From Actinomycetes bacterium (lineage in GTDB: Bacteria > Actinomycetota > Actinomycetes > Actinomycetales > Microbacteriaceae): a stretch of 61,389 nucleotides of DNA. The DNA is taken from contig JAEWJX010000085.1 in assembly GCA_023386365.1 (NCBI GenBank), forward strand, positions 1-61,389, given 5' to 3'. Position 1 is the first letter of the stretch. The number at the start of each line of letters is the position of its first letter. This document shows positions 43,901 through 51,814 of this stretch, one piece after another. Both the position numbers and the translations under genes were made by a program. The notes below the pieces were generated by a model. The model had not been told where the DNA came from. It worked only from the letters and a program-made list of their open reading frames with translations, and did no database searches.

Positions 43901-43906
43901 GATAAT
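43901..43906 (+). promoter_or_regulatory. -10 element, leaderless promoter of the MarR gene
   Basis: GATAAT, then six G, then ATG 43913. No ribosome binding site is possible in this layout. Confidence 0.55.
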
Positions 43907-43912
43907 GGGGGG

Positions 43913-44404
43913 ATGCCCGAGAACGACGAGGTCGACCGCATCGTCGCCGCGTGGGAGCGAGCCCACCCCGAGCTCGACTTCTCGCCCCTGCAGGTGCTGT
44001 CGCGCGTCGCGCGGCTGTCGCGCCACCTCGACCGTGCCCGCCGTGACGCGTTCGCCAGTTCGGGGCTCGAGCCGTGGGAGTTCGACGTGCTCGCGGCGCT
44101 GCGCCGGGAGGGGCCACCGTTCCACGCCAGCCCGAAGGTGCTGCTGCAGCAGACGCTCGTCTCGAGCGGCACCATGACGAATCGCATCGACCGGCTCGTG
44201 GAGCGCGGCTTCGTGGAACGCCACACCGACCCGCACGACGGCCGCGGTGTGCTGGTGGCGATGACGGTCGCCGGACGCGAAGCGGTCGACACCGCCATCC
44301 GGGAACTGGTGGCCAGTGAGGCGAAACTTCTCGGCGCGCTGTCGGCTGCCGACCAGGAGCGGCTCGCGGGGCTGCTGCGCAAACTCAGCCTCGACTTCGA
44401 CTGA
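43913..44404 (+). CDS. MarR-family transcriptional regulator
   Basis: 163 residues. Winged helix at about 55-125: LEPWEFDVLAALRREG, then HASPKVLLQQTLVSSGTMTNRIDRLVERGFVERHTDPHDGRGVLVAMT, matching the MarR recognition helix and the D-x-R wing. The N- and C-terminal helices would form the dimer interface. Likely a repressor responding to a phenolic or drug-like ligand. It is divergent from the nucleoside hydrolase and convergent with the TMEM175-like gene (1 bp apart). Confidence 0.92.
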   Translation: MPENDEVDRIVAAWERAHPELDFSPLQVLSRVARLSRHLDRARRDAFASSGLEPWEFDVLAALRREGPPFHASPKVLLQQTLVSSGTMTNRIDRLVERGFVERHTDPHDGRGVLVAMTVAGREAVDTAIRELVASEAKLLGALSAADQERLAGLLRKLSLDFD

Positions 44405-44405
44405 G

Positions 44406-45047
44406 CTACTCCGAGCGGTCGATGCGCCGCACCGCGATCCCATCGACCAGCGGACCGACCACCACCATGCTCAGCCAGCACCACATCGCCACCACCGGGT
44501 CGAGGAAGATCGCCACGGGGATGGTGAGCAGGAAGATCGCCGGTGTGACGAGCGTGCCCACCAGCGAGTAACGGAAGACGCCCTCATCGATCCTCGGAGA
44601 GAGGAACCCGCGGTGGTGGGCGTAGGTCCACAGCGCCGCCTGCAGGATGCCGAGCATCGCCACCTGAATGGCGTACAGGGTCACCGACGCCGCCGTCACA
44701 TACTCGCTCAGCACGCTCGTGGGGAACGGCGCCAACGCCACGAACGCCAGGAACAGGAGGTTCAGCCACACGAACCCGGTGTCGAACCGTTCGATGTAGC
44801 GGTACTTGCGGTGGTGGGTGACCCAGTTGATGCCGAGCACCGCGAACGTCAACGCGTAGGCGAAGAACTGCGGCCAGAGGGCGGCGAGCGCGGCACCCAC
44901 GTCGGCGTCGTCGAGACCCTCCGGCAGCCGGATGTCGAGCACCAGCAGCGTGAGCGCGATCGCGAACACCGCATCCGAGAAGAACGCGATCCGCTCCGTA
45001 CCCTCGCCGCGTCCGAACAGTCCCTGCGCACGCTCCCGCACACCCAT
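44406..45047 (-). CDS. TMEM175-family (DUF1211) potassium channel-like protein
   Basis: 213 residues with six hydrophobic segments. The TMEM175 filter-helix signature is seen near 19-41: RIAFFSDAVFAIALTLLVLDIRL (canonical R-x3-F-x-D motif). NWVTHHRKYRYIERFDTGFVWLNLLFL and PFPTSVLSEY also match the family. Tetramers of bacterial members conduct K+. ATG 45047 follows TATCGT by 6 nt, a leaderless promoter back to back with that of the P450 gene. Confidence 0.9.
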   Translation of the reverse strand: MGVRERAQGLFGRGEGTERIAFFSDAVFAIALTLLVLDIRLPEGLDDADVGAALAALWPQFFAYALTFAVLGINWVTHHRKYRYIERFDTGFVWLNLLFLAFVALAPFPTSVLSEYVTAASVTLYAIQVAMLGILQAALWTYAHHRGFLSPRIDEGVFRYSLVGTLVTPAIFLLTIPVAIFLDPVVAMWCWLSMVVVGPLVDGIAVRRIDRSE

Positions 45048-45053
45048 GGGGGA

Positions 45054-45075
45054 ACGATAGCGGGGTCGTTAGGCT
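45054..45075. promoter_or_regulatory. Back-to-back leaderless promoters
   Basis: The minus-strand TATCGT (45054-45059) is 6 nt before ATG 45047; the plus-strand TAGGCT (45070-45075) is 6 nt before GTG 45082. The whole divergent gap is 34 bp, so the two -35 regions must overlap. Confidence 0.55.
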
Positions 45076-45081
45076 GACGGC

Positions 45082-46305
45082 GTGCCCGTCGCCGCAGAAC
45101 AGGATGCCGCCCCGCGCGAGCGCCGCATCCGCCTGATCTCCGACGGCTTCGGATCGCGCCTGCTGCGTGCGGCGCGCCCCGCGCTGCCGGTGCTCAACTG
45201 GGTGGGGCAGTTCGCGCGTCCCCTCATGAAGGTGCCGGGCCTCGGCTGGATCACGTCCGATCCGGTGGTGGCGCGGCGGCTGCTGAACGACCCCGACCAC
45301 CTGACCCTGCTGTCGGAGGGTGGGGTGGGGCACCTGTGGGCGCAGATCCTCGGTGACTGGGTGTACGACCTGTTCGACGGGCCCGGCCACCACGACCTGC
45401 GTACCCGCAGCCGCGAACTGTTCACGGAACGCACGTCCGGCGCCTTCGTGGAGAAGGCGTGGGGTCCGCGGCTCGCTTCGGCGCGCGGCGCGTTCGAGGC
45501 GGGTGAACCGCTCGACCTGGCCGAGCTGTCGCGCGTGCTCGTGGGGCGGATGGTGACGACGCTGCTGGGGCTGCCCGTCGACGAGACGCGCGGCGACGCC
45601 GCCTACCTCGACATCTTCGACACCGGCGAACGGTTGGCGGCGATCGCGCTCGGCACCACCGCCGACACCCAGCTGCCGCCCGAGAAGATCGCGCTCGCCC
45701 GCTCGATCGTCGAGCAGCTGACAGGTCACGTCGATGCCGCGTTCGCGACCGCACACCCCGACACCGTCATCGGCCGGTGCCGCGAACTGGGTCTCAGCGT
45801 GCAGGAGACGAAAGGCCTCTCCACGCTGCTGATGGTCGCCGGCACCGAGACCGCCGCATCCGCGATGGCCCGGATGGCGGCCATCCTCCACGACTCCGGC
45901 GAACAGGATCGGCTGCTCGCGCATCCGGAGCACCGCGACGACGCCGTACGGGAGGCATTGCGGGTGACGAGCCCCGCACCCCTCATCGGCCGTTCCGTGC
46001 TGGCGGATGTGGAGGTCGCCGGACGCACCCTCCGCGCGGGCGAACGCGTGATGGTGCTCACCTGGACCGCCAACAACGTGGCCGGCGCGTTCCGCATCGA
46101 CCGCCCCTATCTGCCCCACAACCGGCAGCTGTGGTTCGGCGCGGGGCGGCACCTGTGCCTCGGCGGCCCGCTCGCGAAAGCGGAACTGAGCGCCGTGCTC
46201 GAACTGCTGATCGGCGACGGGCGGCCGTTCCGCGTCGTGTCACGGCGCTACGGGCGGCGGGTGCTGATCCCGGCGTACGCGTCGCTCGTGGTGCAGAAGG
46301 TCTGA
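45082..46305 (+). CDS. Cytochrome P450
   Basis: 407 residues, soluble bacterial class. Heme loop FGAGRHLCLGG with Cys359; ExxR in EALRVTS; I-helix VAGTETAAS with the oxygen-activating Glu-Thr pair. The C-terminus RRVLIPAYASLVVQKV is closely echoed by the P450 at 48873 (RGVLIPSYAELVVQA), so the two are paralogues. Convergent with the biosynthetic operon and separated from it by a long inverted repeat. No ferredoxin or reductase gene lies near. Probably oxidises the product of that operon. Confidence 0.92.
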   Translation: MPVAAEQDAAPRERRIRLISDGFGSRLLRAARPALPVLNWVGQFARPLMKVPGLGWITSDPVVARRLLNDPDHLTLLSEGGVGHLWAQILGDWVYDLFDGPGHHDLRTRSRELFTERTSGAFVEKAWGPRLASARGAFEAGEPLDLAELSRVLVGRMVTTLLGLPVDETRGDAAYLDIFDTGERLAAIALGTTADTQLPPEKIALARSIVEQLTGHVDAAFATAHPDTVIGRCRELGLSVQETKGLSTLLMVAGTETAASAMARMAAILHDSGEQDRLLAHPEHRDDAVREALRVTSPAPLIGRSVLADVEVAGRTLRAGERVMVLTWTANNVAGAFRIDRPYLPHNRQLWFGAGRHLCLGGPLAKAELSAVLELLIGDGRPFRVVSRRYGRRVLIPAYASLVVQKV

Positions 46306-46319
46306 TGCGGCGGGCCGCT

Positions 46320-46410
46320 GGTTTCGAGACGCGTCACGCTGCGCGTGGCGCTCCTCAACCAGCTCAGTCAGGTGGTTGAGGAGCGCCGCGCAGCGACGCG
46401 TCTCGAAACC
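46320..46410. repeat. Long inverted repeat (dispersed family), copy 2
   Basis: Left arm begins GGTTTCGAGACGCGTC and ends CTCCTCAACC (46320-46360). The right arm is nearly its exact complement (46371-46410). The left arm has an extra AC and GT that themselves pair (CACGC-TGC-GCGTG). Lies between the convergent P450 and epimerase-type genes and probably serves as terminator for both. Confidence 0.85.
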
Positions 46411-46414
46411 ACCG

Positions 46415-47323
46415 TCACCACGACTCGGCGCCCTCGAGGTCGGTCGATCGCGGCGCGAACCCGAGCCGCTCGCGCGCGGCCGACAGGTCGAGGGTGCGTT
46501 CGAGCCCGATCTGGCTCACGGCGTAGCGGGTGAGGCGCGGGCGGGCGCGGCGGATGCGGGCGGCCCGCTCAGCGAGCCCCGCCATCCGTACAGCCGCGGC
46601 GAACGGCAGCGACACGATGCGTGCGCGCACGCCCCGGCGCAGCAGGAACTCCTCGATGACGTCCGACAGCAACACCGGTTCGGCGTCCGCGACGTTGTAG
46701 ACACCGGCGGTGCCCCGCAGGGAGAGCCGCACCGCATCCACCAGGGTGTCGATGTGGGTGAGGCTGTGCAGCATGCGAGCACCCTCCGGCAGGACGAGGC
46801 GTCCCCGTCGGACCGCGGCGAGCACACGCGGCAGCAGGGTGGTGTCGCCGGGACCGTAGACGGCGTGCGGGCGCAGGATCACCGCATCCGCCCCCATCAC
46901 CTCGAGCTCGGCGAACGTCTTCGACTCGGAGTAGGTGGACAGGAACCGGGTGACGGGCGCCGCGATCTCGGGCGCCATCACCGTGGGGGTGTACGCGTCG
47001 TACACGGACGACGTCGACAGGTGCACGATGCGCGCCCCAGGGAAACTCGCCACCACGTTGCGGGTTCCGGCGCGGTTCACGCGCATGGCCTCCGCGAGCG
47101 GCGCCCAGTCGTCGGCGAGCGCGGCGCAGTGCACGACGGCGTCGAAGTCGCGGTCGCCGACCAGCGGACCCTCGGCCAGATCCCACAGGCGGTAGCGGGC
47201 GTGCGGGTGCGCCCAGCCGCCGGGGGTGCGCCCGAACCCGGTGACCTCGTGGTGGTCGTCGGCGAGCGCCGTGGCGACGGTACCTCCGATGAAGCCGCTC
47301 GCGCCGGTGACCGCGATCCTCAT
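46415..47323 (-). CDS. NAD-dependent epimerase/3-beta-HSD-type reductase (OleD-like)
   Basis: 302 residues of the extended SDR family. Cofactor motif TGASGFIGGT at 6-15, VVHCAALADD near 63, STSSVYD near 103 and YSESK (Tyr-X3-Lys) near 130. RPHAVYGPGDTTLLPR and HIDTLVDAVRLSLR are typical of the 3-beta-hydroxysteroid dehydrogenase branch to which OleD belongs. ATG 47323 overlaps the AMP-ligase stop by 4 nt. As the last gene of the operon, it may reduce a beta-keto acid made by the KASIII enzyme at 50791. Confidence 0.88.
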   Translation of the reverse strand: MRIAVTGASGFIGGTVATALADDHHEVTGFGRTPGGWAHPHARYRLWDLAEGPLVGDRDFDAVVHCAALADDWAPLAEAMRVNRAGTRNVVASFPGARIVHLSTSSVYDAYTPTVMAPEIAAPVTRFLSTYSESKTFAELEVMGADAVILRPHAVYGPGDTTLLPRVLAAVRRGRLVLPEGARMLHSLTHIDTLVDAVRLSLRGTAGVYNVADAEPVLLSDVIEEFLLRRGVRARIVSLPFAAAVRMAGLAERAARIRRARPRLTRYAVSQIGLERTLDLSAARERLGFAPRSTDLEGAESW

Positions 47324-48876
47324 GCGCGCTCCCCCACGAATGCGCCGAGCTGTGCGGCGAGCGCCGCCCGGTCGAGTTTGCGGCCGCGGCCGGCGCGCGG
47401 CAGCGCGGGCACCGCCACCACCGCATCCGGCAGCACCCCCGCATCGATGAGCCCCGGCAGGCGGCGGGTCACCTCGGCTGCGAGCGGATGCGCCGTCGTC
47501 GGATGCGCGGGCGGGGCGTCGGCAGGCACGATCGCGAGCACGATGCGGTCGTCGCCGATCGCATCCGGAACCCCCGCCATCGCCGCATCCGCCACCCCGG
47601 GGAGGCCTGCGATGACCGGCTCGTACAGCCCCGGGTACACGTTCTGGGTGCCGCGGATGAACATGTCCTTCGCGCGTCCCTGCAGGGTGAGCCGGTCGCC
47701 GTCGATGGTGGCGAGGTCGCCGGTGCGTAGCTCGGCGAGCGGATGCTCGGGCAGCTCGGCCAGGTAGCCGAGGGCGAGCCCGGGGCCGCTGAGCACCAGT
47801 TCGCCGTCGTCGATACGGGCCGCAACACTCGGCACGAGGCGGCCGACCGGGTCGCCCGCGTCGACGGGAGCGGCCAGCTTCTCGGCGCCGTCGGCGATCG
47901 CCACCGGAAGGATCTCGGTCATGCCGTAGACCGCGCGGATGCGGGTGCCGGTCAGGCGCGCGAACGCGCGGCGCAGCAGCGGCGGCAGCACGGGGGCGCC
48001 GCCCAGCACGATGGTCTCGACGCGCGGCGCCAACTCGGGACGCTCATCCAACGCGGTGAGGATCGCGTCGAGGGTGGCCGGTGCGGCGAACAGCAGCTGC
48101 GCGTCGCCCAGGTGCTGGAGGTACGCCTCGGGGCGGGCACCGGGGTCGAGCCCGGGGGCGGGCATCGTCCAGTGGGCGCCGCCGATGAGCGCCGGGATGC
48201 CGACCATCAGCTGGTCGGTGAGCACCCGCAGGCCCGGGCGAATGCCGACCCCGTCGGCGAAGTCGGCGAGCCCGGCGCCGAGCGAACCGCGGGTGTGGAC
48301 GACCGCTTTCGGGGTGTCGGTGGTGCCGGAGGTGAACACGACGAGCGCCTGGTCACGGGGGTCGCCGGTGAGGATGCCGTCGCCGGTGCCCGCCGCGAGG
48401 CGCGCGAGCGGAAGGGCGCCGCGAGGCACCCCGGGCAGCCAGCCGCCCGCACGGATGTGCCGCGCCTCCGGCACGAGCTTCGCGTACGGCGCGAGCTCGA
48501 GCCCGCGGCGCCGGGCGACGGCGCGGAGCGGCCCGGAGCTCGCCAGGTACAGCAGAGACTCGGCGGCCACCCAGCGAGGTGCCGCGAGTCCGGCGCGCGC
48601 ACGGAACAGGGCCTCACCGGCCCCCGGGTCGGCGAACACGACCGTGCCGCCCGCGCCCACGATCCCCAGCGCCAGCACCACCGCATCCGGCCCCGGGCGC
48701 ACCGAGAACAGCACCCGATCCCCGTGCGCGAGACCGTCTGCCCGCAGCCCGGCGGCGACCGAGCGGATGCGGCGGGCCAACTCCCGGTAGCTCCAGGTGC
48801 GCCCGCGCGCGGTGAGCGCCGACGCCTCGGGGGTGCGGTCGGCGGCGGCGAGCACCGCCTGCACGAGGTCGGTCAC
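47320..48876 (-). CDS. AMP-binding (ANL superfamily) ligase, OleC-like candidate
   Basis: 518 residues from GTG 48876. P-loop VVFTSGTTDTPKAVVHT departs from the common TSGTTGxPKG. YGMTE near 302, then TGDLATIDGD and GRAKDMFIRGTQNVYPGLYEPVI (hinge and A8 region). The C-terminal Lys would be in RAGRGRKLDRAAL. Family enzymes form acyl-CoA or acyl-AMP, while OleC uses the same fold to make a beta-lactone. A choice between these needs a tree. The start overlaps the P450 stop (GTGA), the end overlaps the reductase start (ATGA). Confidence 0.85.
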   Translation of the reverse strand: MTDLVQAVLAAADRTPEASALTARGRTWSYRELARRIRSVAAGLRADGLAHGDRVLFSVRPGPDAVVLALGIVGAGGTVVFADPGAGEALFRARAGLAAPRWVAAESLLYLASSGPLRAVARRRGLELAPYAKLVPEARHIRAGGWLPGVPRGALPLARLAAGTGDGILTGDPRDQALVVFTSGTTDTPKAVVHTRGSLGAGLADFADGVGIRPGLRVLTDQLMVGIPALIGGAHWTMPAPGLDPGARPEAYLQHLGDAQLLFAAPATLDAILTALDERPELAPRVETIVLGGAPVLPPLLRRAFARLTGTRIRAVYGMTEILPVAIADGAEKLAAPVDAGDPVGRLVPSVAARIDDGELVLSGPGLALGYLAELPEHPLAELRTGDLATIDGDRLTLQGRAKDMFIRGTQNVYPGLYEPVIAGLPGVADAAMAGVPDAIGDDRIVLAIVPADAPPAHPTTAHPLAAEVTRRLPGLIDAGVLPDAVVAVPALPRAGRGRKLDRAALAAQLGAFVGERA

Positions 48877-50018
48877 GCCTGCACCACCAGCTCGGCGTAG
48901 GAGGGGATGAGCACCCCGCGGGCGGCGCGGCGGCGCACGATGCGTAGGTCCTGATGCTGCAGCAGGGCGCCGAGCGTGGTGCGGATCTGCGCCATCGCGA
49001 GCGGCGCGCCCAGGCAGTAGTGGGCGCCCGCCCCGAACCACAGCTGCTTGAGGGATGCGGCCGGGTTCCCATCCGGGTCGAACGCGCCGAGCGCGGTGTC
49101 GGCCCAGTAGGTGCCGAGGATCACGCGGTCGCCTTCGCGCACCGCGACGGGCCCGATGCTGGTGGGGGCGACGACGGCGCGCAGCATCACCGGCGACGGC
49201 GTCGTCACCCGCAGCCCTTCGGCGATGGCCGCGTCTTCGAGGGAGCGGTCGGCGGCGACGCGCGCCAGCCATCCGGAGTCGACGAGCAGCGCGACGAGGC
49301 GCGGCAGGTACGACACGATCGTCTCGGTGCCGGTGAGCACGAACGCCCCCACAGCTCCCAGCGCCTCCTGCTCGTCGAGGCCGAGAGCGCGCATCCGCCC
49401 CGGCACGGTCGACTCGTCGCCCGCGTAGGCGAGCGCGGCGTGCTCCCCCAGTTCGCCGAGGATGGCGCGGGCGGATGCGAGTTGCCGCGGCCCGAGGCGG
49501 GGCCGGGCGAGCGTCACGTAGCCGGTGACGGCCGATACCCGCGCGAACATCGCGTCGTCGAACGACGCCTCCGCGAGCCCCACGAGCCGTGAGATCACCC
49601 GGCTGGCGCCGCGGCGGGCGTGGGTGACGAGGTCGACCTGCTCCCCCGCGGCGAGCGCCGCCGCCAGCGACCGGGTCGCCTCGCCGAGGCTCTCGGCGAC
49701 GAACCCGTCGACGAACGCCGGCGAGAACAGGGGTGCGAGTTGCCGCCGCAACGCCAGATGGTCGGCACCCTCCATGTTGAGCAGCACGCGCGGCCCGAGC
49801 ACGGGGGTCCACAGGTCGCTGGGGGCGCCGGGCCCGTTCTTGGAGAAGTGGGTCGAGTCCATCAGCACGCCGCGCAACAGCGTCGCATCCTTCACCACCA
49901 CGCCGAGCCCCGGCACCCGGCGCACGGGCCCACGGATGGCCGACACCAGCGGGAACGCCACCGGATGCGCGGCCCGCACGACGGCGGCGTCCCGCGCACT
50001 GGCAAGTTCCGCGCTCAT
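48873..50018 (-). CDS. Cytochrome P450
   Basis: 381 residues. Heme loop FGAGAHYCLGAP with Cys335; ExxR in EGLRVTT; I-helix VLTGTETIVS. VLLNMEGADHLALRRQLAPLFSPAF is the usual C-helix region. Paralogue of the P450 at 45082 in its last 20 residues. It is coupled on both sides (ATGA with the glycosyltransferase end at 50015-50018, GTGA with the ligase), so it belongs to the operon. Electron partners are not encoded here. Confidence 0.93.
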   Translation of the reverse strand: MSAELASARDAAVVRAAHPVAFPLVSAIRGPVRRVPGLGVVVKDATLLRGVLMDSTHFSKNGPGAPSDLWTPVLGPRVLLNMEGADHLALRRQLAPLFSPAFVDGFVAESLGEATRSLAAALAAGEQVDLVTHARRGASRVISRLVGLAEASFDDAMFARVSAVTGYVTLARPRLGPRQLASARAILGELGEHAALAYAGDESTVPGRMRALGLDEQEALGAVGAFVLTGTETIVSYLPRLVALLVDSGWLARVAADRSLEDAAIAEGLRVTTPSPVMLRAVVAPTSIGPVAVREGDRVILGTYWADTALGAFDPDGNPAASLKQLWFGAGAHYCLGAPLAMAQIRTTLGALLQHQDLRIVRRRAARGVLIPSYAELVVQA

Positions 50019-50794
50019 CGAATATCCACGACTTCAGGCCGGTACGCGTGGTCTTTGTACCAGAGCAGGGTGCGCCGCAGCCCCCACGCCTGCACGCGCC
50101 TGCTCGACCCGTAGACCACCACATCCGACCGCCGCGCGTAGTCGCGGGTGAGACGCCGCACCGCGTTCACGAGGGCGCGGTCTTCGTGCAGGTCCTCGAT
50201 CTTGGTGCGGGGGAACCCGCCGGCCGCCTGGTACAGCTCGGCGGTGATGCCCACGTTGCAGCCTGCGGCCATCATGTAGGGCCCGAGGTATGCGGGGTCG
50301 CGGTTGCCGGAACGCACCCGACCGAACGCCTCCGCCAGGTGCACGGCGCCGCGCAGCAGGGCGCGGGTGGGCCAGCCGACCCCTTCGTCACGTCGGGCGA
50401 GCAGTTCGCCGCCCACCAGCCGCAGCCCGAGTCCGCCGTCGGCGCGCGGGGCGAGGGCGCGGCGCACGGATGCGGTCCAGTCTTCCCGCGGGAGGCAGTC
50501 GGCGTCGGTGCGGGCCAGCAGCTCGGCGCCCGCGTCGATCGCGGCGCGCATGCCGGTGTCGGCGGCGGCGCCGGTGCCTTTCTGGGCTTCGTCGATCACG
50601 TACCACCGCGTGAGTCCGCGGTCGGCGGCGAACTCCCGCACCACATCCGCCGACCCGTCGGTGGAGCCGTTGTCGACGAACCACACCTCGAAGTCACGGT
50701 CGTGCTGCGCGGCGAGCGCCTCCAGGGTGGCGCGGATGCCGGCGGCTTCCTGGAACACGGGCACCACGACGGCCAGGCGGGGGGCGCCGCTCAC
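50015..50794 (-). CDS. Glycosyltransferase family 2
   Basis: 259 residues from GTG 50794. GT-A fold: LAVVVPVFQEAAGIRATLEAL at 7-27, WFVDNGSTDGSADVV near 41, the DxD-type metal site in LLARTDADCLPREDW near 93, and KIEDLHEDRALVNAVRRL (catalytic ED region) near 205. No membrane helices, so it acts on a soluble or membrane-surface acceptor. It overlaps the KASIII gene by 4 nt. The donor and acceptor sugars are not known; inside the operon it may glycosylate the lipid-like product. Confidence 0.9.
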   Translation of the reverse strand: MSGAPRLAVVVPVFQEAAGIRATLEALAAQHDRDFEVWFVDNGSTDGSADVVREFAADRGLTRWYVIDEAQKGTGAAADTGMRAAIDAGAELLARTDADCLPREDWTASVRRALAPRADGGLGLRLVGGELLARRDEGVGWPTRALLRGAVHLAEAFGRVRSGNRDPAYLGPYMMAAGCNVGITAELYQAAGGFPRTKIEDLHEDRALVNAVRRLTRDYARRSDVVVYGSSRRVQAWGLRRTLLWYKDHAYRPEVVDIR

Positions 50795-51801
50795 CACCTC
50801 ACCTCGACGAGCCCCAGCGAGATGCCGCCCGCCAGCCCGATCAGCAGCACCCGGGATCCGGCTCGCAGCATCCCCCGCTGCCGCGCCAGCTGCAGCTGCA
50901 GCGGCAGCGTCACCGAGGCGAGGTTGCCGTGCTCGCGCACCGTGATGACGGTGCGGTCGTCCGGCACCCCGAGCCGTTCGAACACGGGCGGCAGGTACGG
51001 CAGGGCCACCTGGTGGATGGCGACGAGGTCGAAGTCGTCCCAGGTGAGGCCGCGGTCGCGCAGCAGCCCCAGCACCGGCTCGGGGCCGAGTTCCAGGAAC
51101 GCCTGCTGCAGCCCGCGGCCGTCCATGTCGAAGTATTCGGCGTCGATGTCGCGGGGGCGCATGGTGCCGCCGCCGGGCAGGGTGCCGATGTCCCAGTGCT
51201 TCGAGACGGCGAGGAAGCGGGTGGCGAGGATGCCCGACTCCGGGTCGTCGGACGCCTCCAGCACGAGCGCCGCGCCGCCGTCGCTCATCGTGTATCCGGG
51301 GAACGAGCGGATGAACTGGTCGTGCGAGTCGACATCCCACCGCACCGCCACGGTCGGCGCCTCACCGGAGGCGATGAGGATGCGACGGTACTGCCCGGTG
51401 CGGATGAACGCGTCGGCCACCTGCATGGCGTTCACCACCGAGTTGCACGCGTTCTTCACATCCATCACCGGCGCGTCGAGGCCGAGCTTCGCGGCGACGA
51501 TGTGGCTGGTGGCGGGTTCCACCAGGTCCTGGCTGGCGGACGCGAACAGCACCAGGTCGACGTCGCCCGGCGACTCAGCGAGCGCCTCGCGCGCGGCGGC
51601 GACCGCGAGGTCGGACGAGTCCCAGCCGTCGGGCCGCAGGTGCACCGACTCGACCCCGGTCATCCGTCGGATCAGTCCCGTCGGCAGTTTCACCCGCGGG
51701 TTGCGGCGACGCAGCTCGGTTTCGGTTTCGGCGGTGGTGCGGATTCTCTCCGGCAGGTGCACGGCGAGCCCGGTGATACGGGTCGAGGCGGGCGCGGGCA
51801 C
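50791..51801 (-). CDS. 3-oxoacyl-ACP synthase III family (FabH/OleA-like) ketosynthase
   Basis: 336 residues. The triad is intact: Cys119 in KNACNSVVNAM, His263 in AIHQVALPY and Asn293 in EHGNLASVTLP. Decarboxylating (FabH) and non-decarboxylating (OleA) versions share this set. GGAALVLEASD and the C-terminal GLAGGISLGLVEVRW are thiolase-fold elements. First gene of the five-gene operon; GTG 51801 follows TAGGCT by 7 nt. With the AMP-ligase and OleD-type reductase it gives an ole-like set, but no OleB alpha/beta-hydrolase gene is visible. Confidence 0.92.
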   Translation of the reverse strand: MPAPASTRITGLAVHLPERIRTTAETETELRRRNPRVKLPTGLIRRMTGVESVHLRPDGWDSSDLAVAAAREALAESPGDVDLVLFASASQDLVEPATSHIVAAKLGLDAPVMDVKNACNSVVNAMQVADAFIRTGQYRRILIASGEAPTVAVRWDVDSHDQFIRSFPGYTMSDGGAALVLEASDDPESGILATRFLAVSKHWDIGTLPGGGTMRPRDIDAEYFDMDGRGLQQAFLELGPEPVLGLLRDRGLTWDDFDLVAIHQVALPYLPPVFERLGVPDDRTVITVREHGNLASVTLPLQLQLARQRGMLRAGSRVLLIGLAGGISLGLVEVRW

Positions 51802-51808
51802 GGATGCG

Positions 51809-51814
51809 AGCCTA
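51809..51814 (-). promoter_or_regulatory. -10 element of the biosynthetic operon, overlapping the potC stop codon
   Basis: TAGGCT followed by CGCATCC and GTG 51801. Its TAG is at the same time the stop codon of the upstream permease gene. Confidence 0.5.

Noticed and set aside
45082..51801. Cluster read as a carotenoid or polyketide synthesis locus
   Set aside because: No phytoene synthase or desaturase and no modular synthase or ACP is present, so the KASIII-ligase-reductase reading is better supported.
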